Notes: generated by a model not told the origin, from the sequence alone. 64,000 bases of DNA from Provencibacterium sp. (GCA_022792175.1 JAAWAN010000022.1:62001-126000), one strand, 5' to 3'; shown: positions 1-9,663, counted from the stretch's first letter. Program-made: numbers and translations.

Positions 1-304
1 CATAGTAGGCACACAGCTGGGAATAGCTCTGCGTCTGCGGCGAGCAGGGGATAGAAAGCCCCTCGCAGATAACCTCCTTGGTGTCATCCTCCGGCTGCAG
101 CCCGATTCCGCCGATTACCAGAATGCAGTCGCTGCGCTGCAGTGCCTGCGCCATCGCCTGCTGCAGCCGAGTGCGCGAGCCGCCCGCCTGAACCTGATAA
201 CGCAGCTCTATACCGAGCAGCGCCAGCTCGCCAAAAAGCGGCTGGCCATAGGCATGGGCAGCATCGGTAAATGCCGGCCCGACGGTGATGATTTCCGCAA
301 TCAA
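1..304 (-). CDS. cinA: CinA-like / molybdopterin-binding domain protein, N-terminal part (runs off the window edge)
   Basis: Minus-strand reading from a TTG at 304 gives LIAEIITVGPAFTDAAHAYGQPLF..., with a GGAGG upstream; IAEIITVG resembles the CinA N-terminus. Truncated by the window. Confidence 0.6.
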   Translation of the reverse strand, partial: MIAEIITVGPAFTDAAHAYGQPLFGELALLGIELRYQVQAGGSRTRLQQAMAQALQRSDCILVIGGIGLQPEDDTKEVICEGLSIPCSPQTQSYSQLCAYY

Positions 305-339
305 CCTTTTGGCCTCCTTCCATACTGGGGCGCTGTCCT

Positions 340-1539
340 TCAGGGATTAAACCAGTGGGTAACGGTGGCCGAAACCGCCTCCTCGCAGAGGCTCGCCACA
401 TCCAGCCGGTTTTCTATTTCCTCTACCGTTTCCAGCACCGGCCGCGTGCGCGGATGGCGGGGGGTAAAAACGGTACAGCAGTCCTCATAGGGCAGAATGG
501 ATGTCTCATAGGTGTCAATCCTGCGCGCAATCTCCACGATTTCCAGCTTGTCCATCCCGATGACCGGCCGGAAAACCGGCAGGCGGGTAACGATATCGGT
601 GCAGCCGAGGGCCAGCATCGTCTGGCTGGCCACCTGGCCGACGCTCTCCCCGGTAATAAGCGCGCCCATTTTCGCCCGCCGGGCGAGGGTATCGGCAATG
701 CGCATCATAAACCGGCGCATGATAATCGTAAAATATTCCTCCGGGCAGCCCTCTTTAATCTGCTCCTGAATGCGGGTAAAGGGCACGACATAGCAGCGTA
801 TGCGTCCGCACCAGGGGGTGAGCTTTTCAATCAGCGAGAAGACCTTCTGGCGCGCCCGCTCGCTGGTATAGGGCGGGGATTCAAAATGAATGGCTGAAAG
901 CTCGATTCCCCTTTTGGCCATCATCCACCCGGCGACGGGGGAATCGATGCCGCCCGAGATGAGCAGCGCCGCTCTCCCCGAGCTGCCGACCGGGATGCCG
1001 CCCGCCCCGGGCTGCTGCCCGGCATGCAGATAGGCGCCGCGCTCGCGGATTTCCGCCATGACGGTGACCTCCGGCTGCTCCACATCCACCCGCAGATGGG
1101 GGAAATGGGAGAGCAGAAGCCCGCCGAGCTCCCGGCAGATTTCGGGAGACTGCATCGGAAAACTCTTATCCGAGCGCTTGGCGACCACCTTGAAGGTGCG
1201 CGCCGCTAAAAGGGTTTCGCGCAGATAGTCCGGCGCGGCGGCAGCCAGCGCATCATAGCTCTTTTCGGTCACCAGTGCGCGGCAGTAGGCGGCAACGCCG
1301 AACACCTTTTTCACCCGCTCGAGCGCCTCCTCCAGGTCCATCGGCTCCTCGGGCGTGCAGTAGATGGTGGACTGCGCCTTCCAGTAGGTCCATTTCCCCA
1401 TCGGGGCCAGCTTGCGCTTGACATTTTTAATCAGCAGGTCTTCAAAGCTCGAACGGTTGAGGCCCTTGAGGGCAATCTCCCCATCCTTGAGCAGGATAAT
1501 TTCCTTCAATATTCCCGGCTCCTTCTTCTGAAAGTTCAT
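340..1539 (-). CDS. thiI: tRNA 4-thiouridine synthetase ThiI
   Basis: MNFQKKEPGILKEIILLKDGEIALKGLNRSSFEDLL... with PP-loop ALLISGGIDSPVAGWMMAKRG; start trimmed from the longer ORF (340..1848) to the ATG at 1539; adjacent to a cysteine desulfurase. Confidence 0.92.
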   Translation of the reverse strand: MNFQKKEPGILKEIILLKDGEIALKGLNRSSFEDLLIKNVKRKLAPMGKWTYWKAQSTIYCTPEEPMDLEEALERVKKVFGVAAYCRALVTEKSYDALAAAAPDYLRETLLAARTFKVVAKRSDKSFPMQSPEICRELGGLLLSHFPHLRVDVEQPEVTVMAEIRERGAYLHAGQQPGAGGIPVGSSGRAALLISGGIDSPVAGWMMAKRGIELSAIHFESPPYTSERARQKVFSLIEKLTPWCGRIRCYVVPFTRIQEQIKEGCPEEYFTIIMRRFMMRIADTLARRAKMGALITGESVGQVASQTMLALGCTDIVTRLPVFRPVIGMDKLEIVEIARRIDTYETSILPYEDCCTVFTPRHPRTRPVLETVEEIENRLDVASLCEEAVSATVTHWFNP

Positions 1540-1553
1540 CGGTCCGCTCTCTT

Positions 1554-2708
1554 TTACCGGCGGGCGCGCGCCAGAGTCGCCGCCCCCTCGGCTATGCAGG
1601 CGGCCGCCTTTTCCACATCCTGCGGCATATTGTCCGGGCAGAAGCTGATGCGCAGCGCGCTGTCCACCCGCTCGGGAGAAAGCCCCATTGCTGAAAGCAC
1701 ATGGCTGCGCGCCCCCTTTTTGCAGGCCGATCCGCTCGAAACGAAGATGCCCCGGCTCTCCAGAAAGTGCAGCAGCGTTTCGCTGCGCAGCCCGGGGATA
1801 GAGACATTCACAATATAAGGTGACGCATCCGTCGGGGAATTGATGCATGCTCCTTCTACCTGCAGAATTTTTTCCCGGAAAATGCGGCAGAGCTGCTGTG
1901 CTTTCTCGAAGCGTTCCTGCATTTTCATGCCGGCGCGCTCGCAGGCAAGGCCCAGAGCCGCGATATGGGCGGTGTTCTCGGTGCCGGGACGCAGCCCGCC
2001 CTGCTGGGCGCCGCCATAAAGAAGCGGCAGCAGCCGCACCCTGCTGCGGATAAAGAGCGCGCCCACCCCTTTGGGCGCATAAAGCTTGTGCCCGCTCAGG
2101 CTGAGCGTATCCACCGGCAGCTTTTTGAGGCTCAGCGGCAGCTTGCCCGCCCCCTGCACCGCATCGCAGTGAAAAAGCGTGCGGGGGTTTTTCGCCTTCA
2201 CGGCGGCGGCAATGGCGGCGATATCGTTTACCGCTCCCGTTTCGTTGTTGACCAGCATGCAGCAGAAGAGAACGGTCTTTTCATCCACTGCCTCCGCCGC
2301 CTGCGCGGGGCTGAGCCTTCCATCCGGCCCGGGCGGCAGCAGGCACACCTCAAAGCCCTCCGCCTCGAGATGGCGCGCCGCCTCAAGGACCGAGGCATGC
2401 TCCGCGGCAAAAACCGCTATCCGGCTGCCGCGCCGGCGCATTGCCCGGGCACCGCCGATAACGGCCAGATTGTTGCTCTCGGTGGCCCCGCTTGTAAAAA
2501 GAATTTCCTTTGGGTCGCTTTTTAACAGCCCCGCCACCTGCGCGCGCGCGCGCTCCACCTGCTGCTCGGCCCGAAAGCCCATCGCATGCAGCGAGGAGGG
2601 ATTGCCATATTCCCTGGTCAGCATCTGCATAACCAGCTGCGCGGCCTCGGGATCGCAGCGGGTGGTCGCGGCATTATCGAGATAGATGGTGTTTCCTTCG
2701 GCGGCCAT
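1554..2708 (-). CDS. Cysteine desulfurase (NifS/IscS class V aminotransferase)
   Basis: IYLDNAATTRCDPEA...GNPSSLHAMG...ILFTSGATESNN...SLSGHKLYAPKGVGAL motifs. Confidence 0.93.
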   Translation of the reverse strand: MAAEGNTIYLDNAATTRCDPEAAQLVMQMLTREYGNPSSLHAMGFRAEQQVERARAQVAGLLKSDPKEILFTSGATESNNLAVIGGARAMRRRGSRIAVFAAEHASVLEAARHLEAEGFEVCLLPPGPDGRLSPAQAAEAVDEKTVLFCCMLVNNETGAVNDIAAIAAAVKAKNPRTLFHCDAVQGAGKLPLSLKKLPVDTLSLSGHKLYAPKGVGALFIRSRVRLLPLLYGGAQQGGLRPGTENTAHIAALGLACERAGMKMQERFEKAQQLCRIFREKILQVEGACINSPTDASPYIVNVSIPGLRSETLLHFLESRGIFVSSGSACKKGARSHVLSAMGLSPERVDSALRISFCPDNMPQDVEKAAACIAEGAATLARARR

Positions 2709-2896
2709 GTGGGCCCTCCTTCAATATTTTTGCACCGAAATACCGCCCCTCCCCCGGTTTTCACCGCAGCGGAGCGCCCTTCGGCGGAATCCTCCGCCCT
2801 TTCTTCGGACAGGCAGAAAAAACGGCTGGTCCCCCCGGTCCTTTCCAGCATCCCGGCTAATAAACTGCCGGCTGTCGGGGCTGTCAGAACGCATGA

Positions 2897-2980
2897 CCGG
2901 TTTGCAGAAACCGGAAAAGTGCGTTTTCGCGCCCCAGCGCGAAATTCGGGCCGTCGTCCTGGCCCGAAAGCGCTTTTTCC
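2897..2980 (+). repeat. Dispersed multi-hairpin element family H, copy 1
   Basis: ccggttt-gcag-aaaccgg; tttcgcgc-ccca-gcgcgaaa; ttcgggcc-gtcgtcct-ggcccgaa then CGCTTTTTCC. Confidence 0.7.
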
Positions 2981-2982
2981 TT

Positions 2983-3020
2983 AGGAGCTGGCAAAAACAG
3001 AACTGTTTTTGCCAGCTCCT
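2983..3020. terminator. Perfect 18-bp-arm inverted repeat
   Basis: aggagctggcaaaaacag-aa-ctgtttttgccagctcct. Confidence 0.8.
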
Positions 3021-3198
3021 ATTATACCGCATTTATCGCCTATATTCAAATGGCAGGCCGAAATTATTCAGACTTCATTCATATTCTGTCTCTCTTCGCG
3101 TCGGTTTCTAGCGGTCTGGCGCCATTCATAAACCTTCTTTTTCCGGGAAATCTAACAGCAAAAGGCCAAAACGCCGGCCAAAGAAAGGACCAAATGCC

Positions 3199-4554
3199 AT
3201 GTACCCATTTACCCGAAGGGGCGCCATACGCATTTTCAGCTACGCCGCGGCCGCGCTCTGCGTACTGCTCAGCTTCACCGTTCATACCTGGCGCGAACGA
3301 AACCTCTACCGCCACCAGCTGGAAACGCTCTACCAGCGCGCGCTGCAGGATGCCGCCGATCTGGTGGGCGGCATCTCCCTCTCACTGGAAAAGCAGCTGC
3401 ATGCGGCCGGGGAGCAGCACGAGGCCATCCTCTGCGCCCTTCTTTTAAAGCAGGCGGGCGAAGCGAAGGCTGCTCTCTCCTCCCTGCCTGCGGGACAGGA
3501 TGAGCTCTATGGCGCCTACCGCTTTCTTTCCCAGGTGGGGGACTATGCCCTGCGCGCTGCGCGGGAGGAGCAGACGCCGGGAAGCTATCAGGATACGCTC
3601 GTTAGCCTGCTCGAATATGCGCAGGCACTGCAGACGCAGCTCTGCGAAATCCAGAGCCGGGCGGCCTTCGGCCAGCTGTCCTTAGCGGATGCCGTTTCAT
3701 CCGCCAGCGGGCCGGATTCCCCCTCTTCCCCGGATACCGCGCCGCAGGCCGGCGTTTCGGAAAACGGGTTTGCGCAGATCGAGGAGAGCTTTTCCGGCTA
3801 CCCCACCCTGATTTATGACGGGCCCTTTTCCGACCACCTGCTCGAGCGATCCCCGCGGCTGACCGAGGGGCGGCCGACCATCAGCCGGGAGGTTGCCCGA
3901 AAGGCAGCCGCCGCCTGCGCGTTCTGCTCCCCCGAGCTTTTAGAGGATGGGGAGGACGAGCGCTCCCGCCTCCCGCTTTATACCTTCAAAACAGGGGAAA
4001 CGGTTATCGGCATCACGCGCGACGGCGGCTTCCCCTGCTATATGGTGGATGGGAGGGCCATCGCTCCCGAGGCGTCCGTCAGCGAAGAGCAGGCCCGCGA
4101 GAGCGCCCTGCGGTATCTGGCCTATCTCGGCCTCTCCTCGCTGAAGGAAACCTACTATGAAACCGCCTGCAATATTCTGACCATCAATTTCGCCTACTAC
4201 CAGCAGGGGGTCATCTGCTATCCGGACCTTATCAAGGTGGGAGTTGCGCTCGACAGCGGCCGGGTCGTCTTCTTCGATGCGCGCGGGTATATCATGAACC
4301 ACCATGAGCGCACGCTGCCGGCCGCCACCTACGGCGAGCAGCAGGCGCGGGAGAGCGTCAGCCCCCTGCTGCAGGTGCGATCCAGCCGCTTGGCACTGAT
4401 TCCGACGGCCGGAGGCCGGGAGGCCTTCTGCTATGAAATTGCCGCCGTTGGCCTTAGCGGGGAGGAGTATCTCGCCTATATCGATGCGCAGACCGGCGAG
4501 GAGCAGGAGCTTTTAAAACTGATTCATACCGGCAGCGGCGTGCTGACCCAGTAG
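3199..4554 (+). CDS. ypeB: Germination protein YpeB-like
   Basis: N-terminal TM then LYRHQLETLYQRALQDAADLVGGISLSLEKQLHA; C-terminal PepSY-like repeats. Confidence 0.8.
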   Translation: MYPFTRRGAIRIFSYAAAALCVLLSFTVHTWRERNLYRHQLETLYQRALQDAADLVGGISLSLEKQLHAAGEQHEAILCALLLKQAGEAKAALSSLPAGQDELYGAYRFLSQVGDYALRAAREEQTPGSYQDTLVSLLEYAQALQTQLCEIQSRAAFGQLSLADAVSSASGPDSPSSPDTAPQAGVSENGFAQIEESFSGYPTLIYDGPFSDHLLERSPRLTEGRPTISREVARKAAAACAFCSPELLEDGEDERSRLPLYTFKTGETVIGITRDGGFPCYMVDGRAIAPEASVSEEQARESALRYLAYLGLSSLKETYYETACNILTINFAYYQQGVICYPDLIKVGVALDSGRVVFFDARGYIMNHHERTLPAATYGEQQARESVSPLLQVRSSRLALIPTAGGREAFCYEIAAVGLSGEEYLAYIDAQTGEEQELLKLIHTGSGVLTQ

Positions 4555-4787
4555 CAGGGAAAGCCGGGAAAAGGCAAAATGTGAACAAAACGGCCGGGGC
4601 GTTGACGAACCGGAAAATAAATCCTATAATGACAAATAACGACTGCTCTCTGCCGTTTCCGGCGGCAGTCAGTCCTATCCCTGCAGGATACTGCACGCCC
4701 CCGCCGTTTCACATAAAACCCGGCGCAGGAATCGCCTGCTTTCGCAGGCGCTGTTTGCTGCCCCCCAGGAAGGATGAACCTTTTCCC

Positions 4788-6533
4788 ATGAAAAGAGCTT
4801 TATGCACGCTGCTGCTCGCAGCGGCAGTCGCCCTCCCCTGCCTCATGCTCCCCGCCGCCGCCTCGGTCGAATCGGAGCCGATGAACGCCAGCGTCCAGTC
4901 CAGCTCGCAGGATGACGATTCCGATAACTCCAGCTCGCAGGACGACGATTCCGATAACTCCAGCTCGCAGGATGACGATTCCGATAACTCCAGCTCGCAG
5001 GACGACGATTCCGATAACTCCAGCTCAGAGGATGACGATTCCGATAACTCCAGCTCAGAGGATGACGATTCCGATAACTCCAGCTCAGAGGATGACGATT
5101 CCGATAACTCCAGCTCGCAGGACGACGATTCCGATAACTCCAGCTCAGAGGATGACGATTCCGAAGAGCGGCCACCCTGGTGGTGGGATGAGGAGATCGA
5201 CGGCGTCTGGTATCCCGGCGCTGAAAACACGCCCACCGCCTCGGATGCGACGCTCTCAGAGAGCGTCCTTCTGCAGCCGGTGGTTATCGGCGATGGAGAG
5301 ATTATCCCCAATCCTGTTTTCGCCAGGGTTACCAGCATCCTCTCCGATGCGGCGCTGGCCGATGAGCTCTTTCCCGGCCGGGACGAGCTGTCGGTGATTT
5401 TTGAGGCGCAGGTGCAGGAGGGCGACTTTGCGGGGACCACCGTCAGCTCGATACAGCCGCTGGATGAGGCACTCTCGGCCTATGGACGCACCGTCGCGGC
5501 GGGAGACGCTATCTATCTCACCCTCTACCGGGAGGAGAGCGGAACGTTGCGCGGCGAATGGAGCGACTTTTACCGCTCCCCCTGGATTCTCGGGGCACTG
5601 GCCGCCGCCGCGGTCCTTCTGCTGCTCTGCACCCGGCGCTGGGGTGGCTTCAAGCTGCTCTTTCTTCTGGCTGTCTCGGTGCTGGCCGCCTTTAAAATCT
5701 ATCCCGCTTTTCTGCAGGCGGGGATGAATGCGCAGGGCGCCGCTTTCCTGTTCATTCTGCTGCTAACCTTCATCGCCTGCCCGCTTCTCTATGGGGTGAA
5801 GTTCCGCACACTGGCGGCCACCGGCGGCTCGCTTCTCTCTGTTTCGACTGTTGGCCTGCTCTTTTATACCTGCTCCCCGGCACTGCGCCTTACTGGAATT
5901 ACCAGCATCGACCTGCTGCGTGCAAGCTTCCGGGAGCAGCTGCCGCTCTATCTCAGCGCCGGGCTGACCGCCGCCTCCATGCTCTGTACGGCAGGCGCGG
6001 CGCTTGCTGCCAGCAATGCCGCCGCCGCAGGGGCGGAGCCGACCGGCGGGGAGGAGATTACCCTCCGGCAGGCCTATCTGCGCGGCTACCGCAGCGGGAG
6101 CAGCGCGCTCGCCCCACTGTGCCTGGCGCTGGCCTTCTTTTCGCTGGGCCTGCTGCTTCCCCTGCTGCTGCCGATGCTCTCCGCCGGCTTCTCTGCGGGG
6201 CGCATCCTTTCCGATGAGCGGATAACCACCGAAATCCTCCGCCTTATCGCCAGCCTTCTGGGCGTGATGCTCAGCATTCCCCTTACAAGCGCCCTGTGCG
6301 CGCTGCTCATTCCCCTACGCCGCCAGAAGGAGGGGGGGCTGCGCGAATTCCATATCCTCGAGGCGCTGCGCGCACGCCAGCAGAAGCTGTTCGGCCGGGC
6401 GGCTGCAGGAATTGATAACGCCACTCTCTCCATTGCCCGCAAGACGGATGAAATCGACCATCCGCAGCAGGAGCAGGAAGAGACAGAAGAGACAGCGGAA
6501 AGCAGCGAGGCAGAGGAAAAGCCGGAGGAATAA
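4788..6533 (+). CDS. YibE/F-like multi-pass membrane protein with signal peptide and acidic Ser/Asp repeat
   Basis: MKRALCTLLLAAAVALPCLMLPAAA signal peptide; (SSSQ/EDDDSDN)n repeat; C-terminal TM helices with the YibE/F-like layout. ATG 4788 chosen over the ORF-track start (4581) because of the AGGA upstream and the signal peptide. Confidence 0.75.
   Translation: MKRALCTLLLAAAVALPCLMLPAAASVESEPMNASVQSSSQDDDSDNSSSQDDDSDNSSSQDDDSDNSSSQDDDSDNSSSEDDDSDNSSSEDDDSDNSSSEDDDSDNSSSQDDDSDNSSSEDDDSEERPPWWWDEEIDGVWYPGAENTPTASDATLSESVLLQPVVIGDGEIIPNPVFARVTSILSDAALADELFPGRDELSVIFEAQVQEGDFAGTTVSSIQPLDEALSAYGRTVAAGDAIYLTLYREESGTLRGEWSDFYRSPWILGALAAAAVLLLLCTRRWGGFKLLFLLAVSVLAAFKIYPAFLQAGMNAQGAAFLFILLLTFIACPLLYGVKFRTLAATGGSLLSVSTVGLLFYTCSPALRLTGITSIDLLRASFREQLPLYLSAGLTAASMLCTAGAALAASNAAAAGAEPTGGEEITLRQAYLRGYRSGSSALAPLCLALAFFSLGLLLPLLLPMLSAGFSAGRILSDERITTEILRLIASLLGVMLSIPLTSALCALLIPLRRQKEGGLREFHILEALRARQQKLFGRAAAGIDNATLSIARKTDEIDHPQQEQEETEETAESSEAEEKPEE
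4901..5164 (+). repeat. Tandem repeat, 30-bp unit (CAGCTC[GC/AG]AGGA[T/C]GACGATTCCGATAACTC), about 9 copies, coding SSSQ/EDDDSDN
   Basis: Direct reading: units start at 4901, 4931, 4961, 4991, 5021, 5051, 5081, 5111, 5141; nearly identical at the DNA level. Confidence 0.97.
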
Positions 6534-6618
6534 GCTTTCCGCCGCAGGGGGTATTCCTTAAACGAAAGCTTTTAAAAAAGCGGGCGTGCTCTTCGCCCTG
6601 CGAGAGAATAAAACCGGC

Positions 6619-6646
6619 AGGCGCTGCAGACTCTTCTGCAGCGCCT
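6619..6646 (+). terminator. Intrinsic terminator-like hairpin after the YibE/F-like gene
   Basis: aggcgctgcaga-ctct-tctgcagcgcct, perfect 12-bp arms, then TTATTTT. Confidence 0.6.
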
Positions 6647-6676
6647 GGCTTATTTTCGCCTGAAAGACCGTTCAAA

Positions 6677-6723
6677 GAGGGTAACAGCATTTAAAAAAAT
6701 ATACTTTAAATGCTGTTACCCTG
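6677..6723. repeat. Dispersed palindrome family P, copy A
   Basis: gggtaacagcatttaaa-aaaatatac-tttaaatgctgttaccc (perfect 17-bp arms), flanked by 9-bp direct repeats CCGTTCAAA at 6668-6676 and 6724-6732. Confidence 0.85.
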
Positions 6724-6741
6724 CCGTTCAAAAATTTATTT

Positions 6742-6770
6742 TTGCATTTTTGCACAAAAGCGTGTATAAT
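6742..6770 (+). promoter_or_regulatory. Sigma-A type promoter upstream of the amidohydrolase gene
   Basis: TTGCAT - 17 nt - TATAAT. Confidence 0.7.
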
Positions 6771-6805
6771 AAGAGGGTTGAAAAATTTACCAGAGGAGGA
6801 TTGTA

Positions 6806-7621
6806 ATGCCTCGTATCGCAGATTCCCATGCGCACATCTATCCGGATGACATTGCCGGGCGGGCACTTAAACAGATCGCCTCCTTTTACAATTTTACCGA
6901 CCGGATGAATGAACCGGATGAGGTCGGGTCGGTCGACTATCTGCTGCGCGTCAGCGGGGAAAACGGCATTAGTGTTTCGCTGGTCTGCGAGGCAGCCCAT
7001 AAGCCCGGACTTGTAAAAACGCTCAACGACTTTGTCCGGCAAAGCTGCGAGCGCGCGGGGGGACGGCTTCTCGGCCTGTGTGCCATCCATCCCGGATGTG
7101 AGGATATCGAGAGCATTCTCGGCGCCTGCAAGGCGGGCGGCTTTCGCGGCGTTAAAATCCATCCCGATTATCAGGGGTTTAAGATGGATGACCCCTCCTG
7201 CGATCCCATCTACCGGTTCTGCGAGCGCGAGCAGTTTCCTATTCTCGTTCACTGCGGTGATGACCGGTATGACAACGACTCCCCCGAGCGGCTGCAGAGG
7301 GTGATCGACCGCTATCCGAAAATGCCGGTCATTGCTGCGCACTTCGGCGGCTACCGCAACTGGGACCGCTCCTTTTACCTGCGCCCGAGCGAAGGGCTCT
7401 TTTTTGATACCAGCTCCTCGCTTTTCGCGCTCGACCGGGAAACGGTCCTGCGCTTTTTTGAAAAGTTCGGCTATGACCGGTTTTTCTTCGGTACCGACTA
7501 CCCGCTCGGCGACATCCCCACCGAGCTGCGGCGCTTTTTTGAGCTGAATCTCCCCGAACCGCAGCAGGAGATGATTCTCTGGCGCAACTTCGCGCGCCTG
7601 TTCTCCCTTTCCGAAGATTAA
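6806..7621 (+). CDS. Amidohydrolase / TIM-barrel metal-dependent hydrolase
   Basis: RIADSHAHIYPDDIAG..., GVKIHPDYQGF, PVIAAHFGGYRNWD, FFGTDYPLGD motifs. Confidence 0.85.
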   Translation: MPRIADSHAHIYPDDIAGRALKQIASFYNFTDRMNEPDEVGSVDYLLRVSGENGISVSLVCEAAHKPGLVKTLNDFVRQSCERAGGRLLGLCAIHPGCEDIESILGACKAGGFRGVKIHPDYQGFKMDDPSCDPIYRFCEREQFPILVHCGDDRYDNDSPERLQRVIDRYPKMPVIAAHFGGYRNWDRSFYLRPSEGLFFDTSSSLFALDRETVLRFFEKFGYDRFFFGTDYPLGDIPTELRRFFELNLPEPQQEMILWRNFARLFSLSED

Positions 7622-7859
7622 TGGAAAAGGGAATGGGGCATCCTCTCTAAAGAAGCATGGCTTTTACTGGCAAATTCCCACAGTTTGTGTCATATGTTGT
7701 ATATTATCACTTTAAAAGCCGGAAAAGTCCAAATATTCTTTAAGAAATCGTAACATTTCCATTCGCCTTTTTTGTTATCATTACTGTTGCCGTAAACGGG
7801 CGGCGCTTTTTCCATGCCCGGCACCGGCGCCTTTATCAATCAAACAGGAGGTATAAACC

Positions 7860-8870
7860 ATGCTGGAGGTTAAAAACCTCACCAAAACATACGGCGAGAA
7901 GCGGGCGGTGGACGACATCAGCTTCAGCGTCAGCCGCGGTGAGATTCTGGGCTTTCTCGGGCCGAACGGCGCCGGCAAATCCACCACAATGAACATCATC
8001 ACCGGCTATCTCTCTTCTACGAGCGGCACCGTTACGGTAGATGGGCTGGATATCCTTTCAGACCCCATCAAGGTCAAGCAGAAGATTGGCTATCTGCCTG
8101 AGCAGCCCCCCCTCTATCTGGATATGACGGTCAGGGAATACCTGGACTTCATGTTCGATTTAAAAAAGGTGCGCGTTCCGAAGAAGGCACACCTGGAAGA
8201 AATCTGCGAGCTGGTGAAAATTACCGACGTCTATCCCCGGATGATTAAAAACCTTTCAAAGGGCTACCGCCAGCGCGTCGGGCTTGCGCAGGCGCTCATC
8301 GGCAGCCCCGATCTGCTGATTCTTGATGAACCGACCGTCGGCCTCGACCCGAAGCAGATTATTGAAATCCGCAGCCTGATTAAGCAGCTCGGCGAAAAGC
8401 ATACCGTTATCCTTTCGAGCCATATCCTGCCCGAGGTACAGGCGGTCTGCGAGCGGGTAATCGTTATCAACCGCGGCATTCTGGTGGCGGACGATACGCC
8501 GGATAACCTGTCGCATTCGATGAGCACCGACCACAAGCTGACAGTACGCATCGCCGGCCCGGAGGAGAGCGTTTATGCGCTGCTCTGCGGCCTGCCCTCA
8601 ATGCTGCGGGTGGACAAGCTGGGCGAGCGCGAGCAGGGCGGCGTTTTTGAATACTCCCTCGAGGCCGAGCCGGAGACGGATATCCGCCGCGAAATGTTCA
8701 AGCGCCTCTCCGAGCGCAGCTGGCCGATTCTCGCGCTGCGCTCGAGCGAACTCTCGCTGGAGGATATCTTCCTGAGCCTGACGGCGGACGATGCGCCGGC
8801 GGTGCATCTGCAGCAGGAGACGGCAGCCGAGGCTGCGCCGGAGGAAGGCGGAGAAGAGGCTCAGGAATAA
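7860..8870 (+). CDS. ABC transporter ATP-binding protein (GldA-like)
   Basis: Walker A GPNGAGKST, LSKGYRQRVGLAQAL, LLILDEPTVGLDP. Confidence 0.95.
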   Translation: MLEVKNLTKTYGEKRAVDDISFSVSRGEILGFLGPNGAGKSTTMNIITGYLSSTSGTVTVDGLDILSDPIKVKQKIGYLPEQPPLYLDMTVREYLDFMFDLKKVRVPKKAHLEEICELVKITDVYPRMIKNLSKGYRQRVGLAQALIGSPDLLILDEPTVGLDPKQIIEIRSLIKQLGEKHTVILSSHILPEVQAVCERVIVINRGILVADDTPDNLSHSMSTDHKLTVRIAGPEESVYALLCGLPSMLRVDKLGEREQGGVFEYSLEAEPETDIRREMFKRLSERSWPILALRSSELSLEDIFLSLTADDAPAVHLQQETAAEAAPEEGGEEAQE

Positions 8871-8958
8871 AAGGCGCGCGCTTCACCCGAAAAGTTTTGC
8901 GCCCGGCGGGCCCCGGGCCGGCCGGCAAGGCCTGTAAGAAAGGAAGGGTAAAAAAACC

Positions 8959-9663
8959 ATGTTTGCCATTTTCAGAAGGGAGCTGCGCAATTACTTCTCC
9001 TCCCCTATTGCTTACATCTATATCGCGGTTTACTATGCGCTTTCGAGCTTCTACTTTTTCGGCACCACGCTGGTCGCCAACAGCACCAACCTCAGCTATG
9101 TCTTCTCCTCGCTGTTCACCATTTCCATCTTCATGATTCCGATTTTAACGATGCGCCTTCTCAGCGAGGACAAAAAATACAAGACCGATCAGGCGCTGCT
9201 CACCGCGCCGGTCAGCCTGCTTTCGATGGTGATGGGCAAATACCTGGCGGCACTGCTGGTCTATCTCATCGGCATCGGCATCACTCTGGTGTTTGCGGTC
9301 ATCGTCGCCTTCTTCACCCCGCCGGACTGGGCCGTTTTCTTCGGCAACTTTTTAGGCACCTTCCTGCTGGGCGCGGCGCTCATCGCCATCGGCACCTTTA
9401 TCTCCTCGCTCACCGAAAACCAGGTGATTGCGGCGGTCGGCGGATTCCTGGTCGGCTTTATGCTGATGCTCATGGATTCGCTCTCCTCGATTGTGCAGTC
9501 TGCGCTGCTGCAGAAGGTGATTAACGGCATCTCCTTCACGACGCGCTACCAGTCCTTCACCGTCGGCGTTCTGGATTTTGCGGATATCCTCTTCTTCCTC
9601 AGCATCTGCGTTGCCTTTATCTTCTTTACGGTGCGGGTGTTTGAGAAGAGAAGATGGAGCTAA
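8959..9663 (+). CDS. ABC-2 type transporter permease (GldF-like)
   Basis: MFAIFRRELRNYFSSPIAYIYIAVYYALSSFYFF..., multi-TM, operonic with the ATPase. Confidence 0.85.
   Translation: MFAIFRRELRNYFSSPIAYIYIAVYYALSSFYFFGTTLVANSTNLSYVFSSLFTISIFMIPILTMRLLSEDKKYKTDQALLTAPVSLLSMVMGKYLAALLVYLIGIGITLVFAVIVAFFTPPDWAVFFGNFLGTFLLGAALIAIGTFISSLTENQVIAAVGGFLVGFMLMLMDSLSSIVQSALLQKVINGISFTTRYQSFTVGVLDFADILFFLSICVAFIFFTVRVFEKRRWS

Noticed and set aside
4709-5440. 243-aa minus-strand ORF rich in SSSELELSE
   Set aside because: The 30-bp repeat is a multiple of 3, so several frames stay open; the plus frame has the signal peptide and membrane domain.
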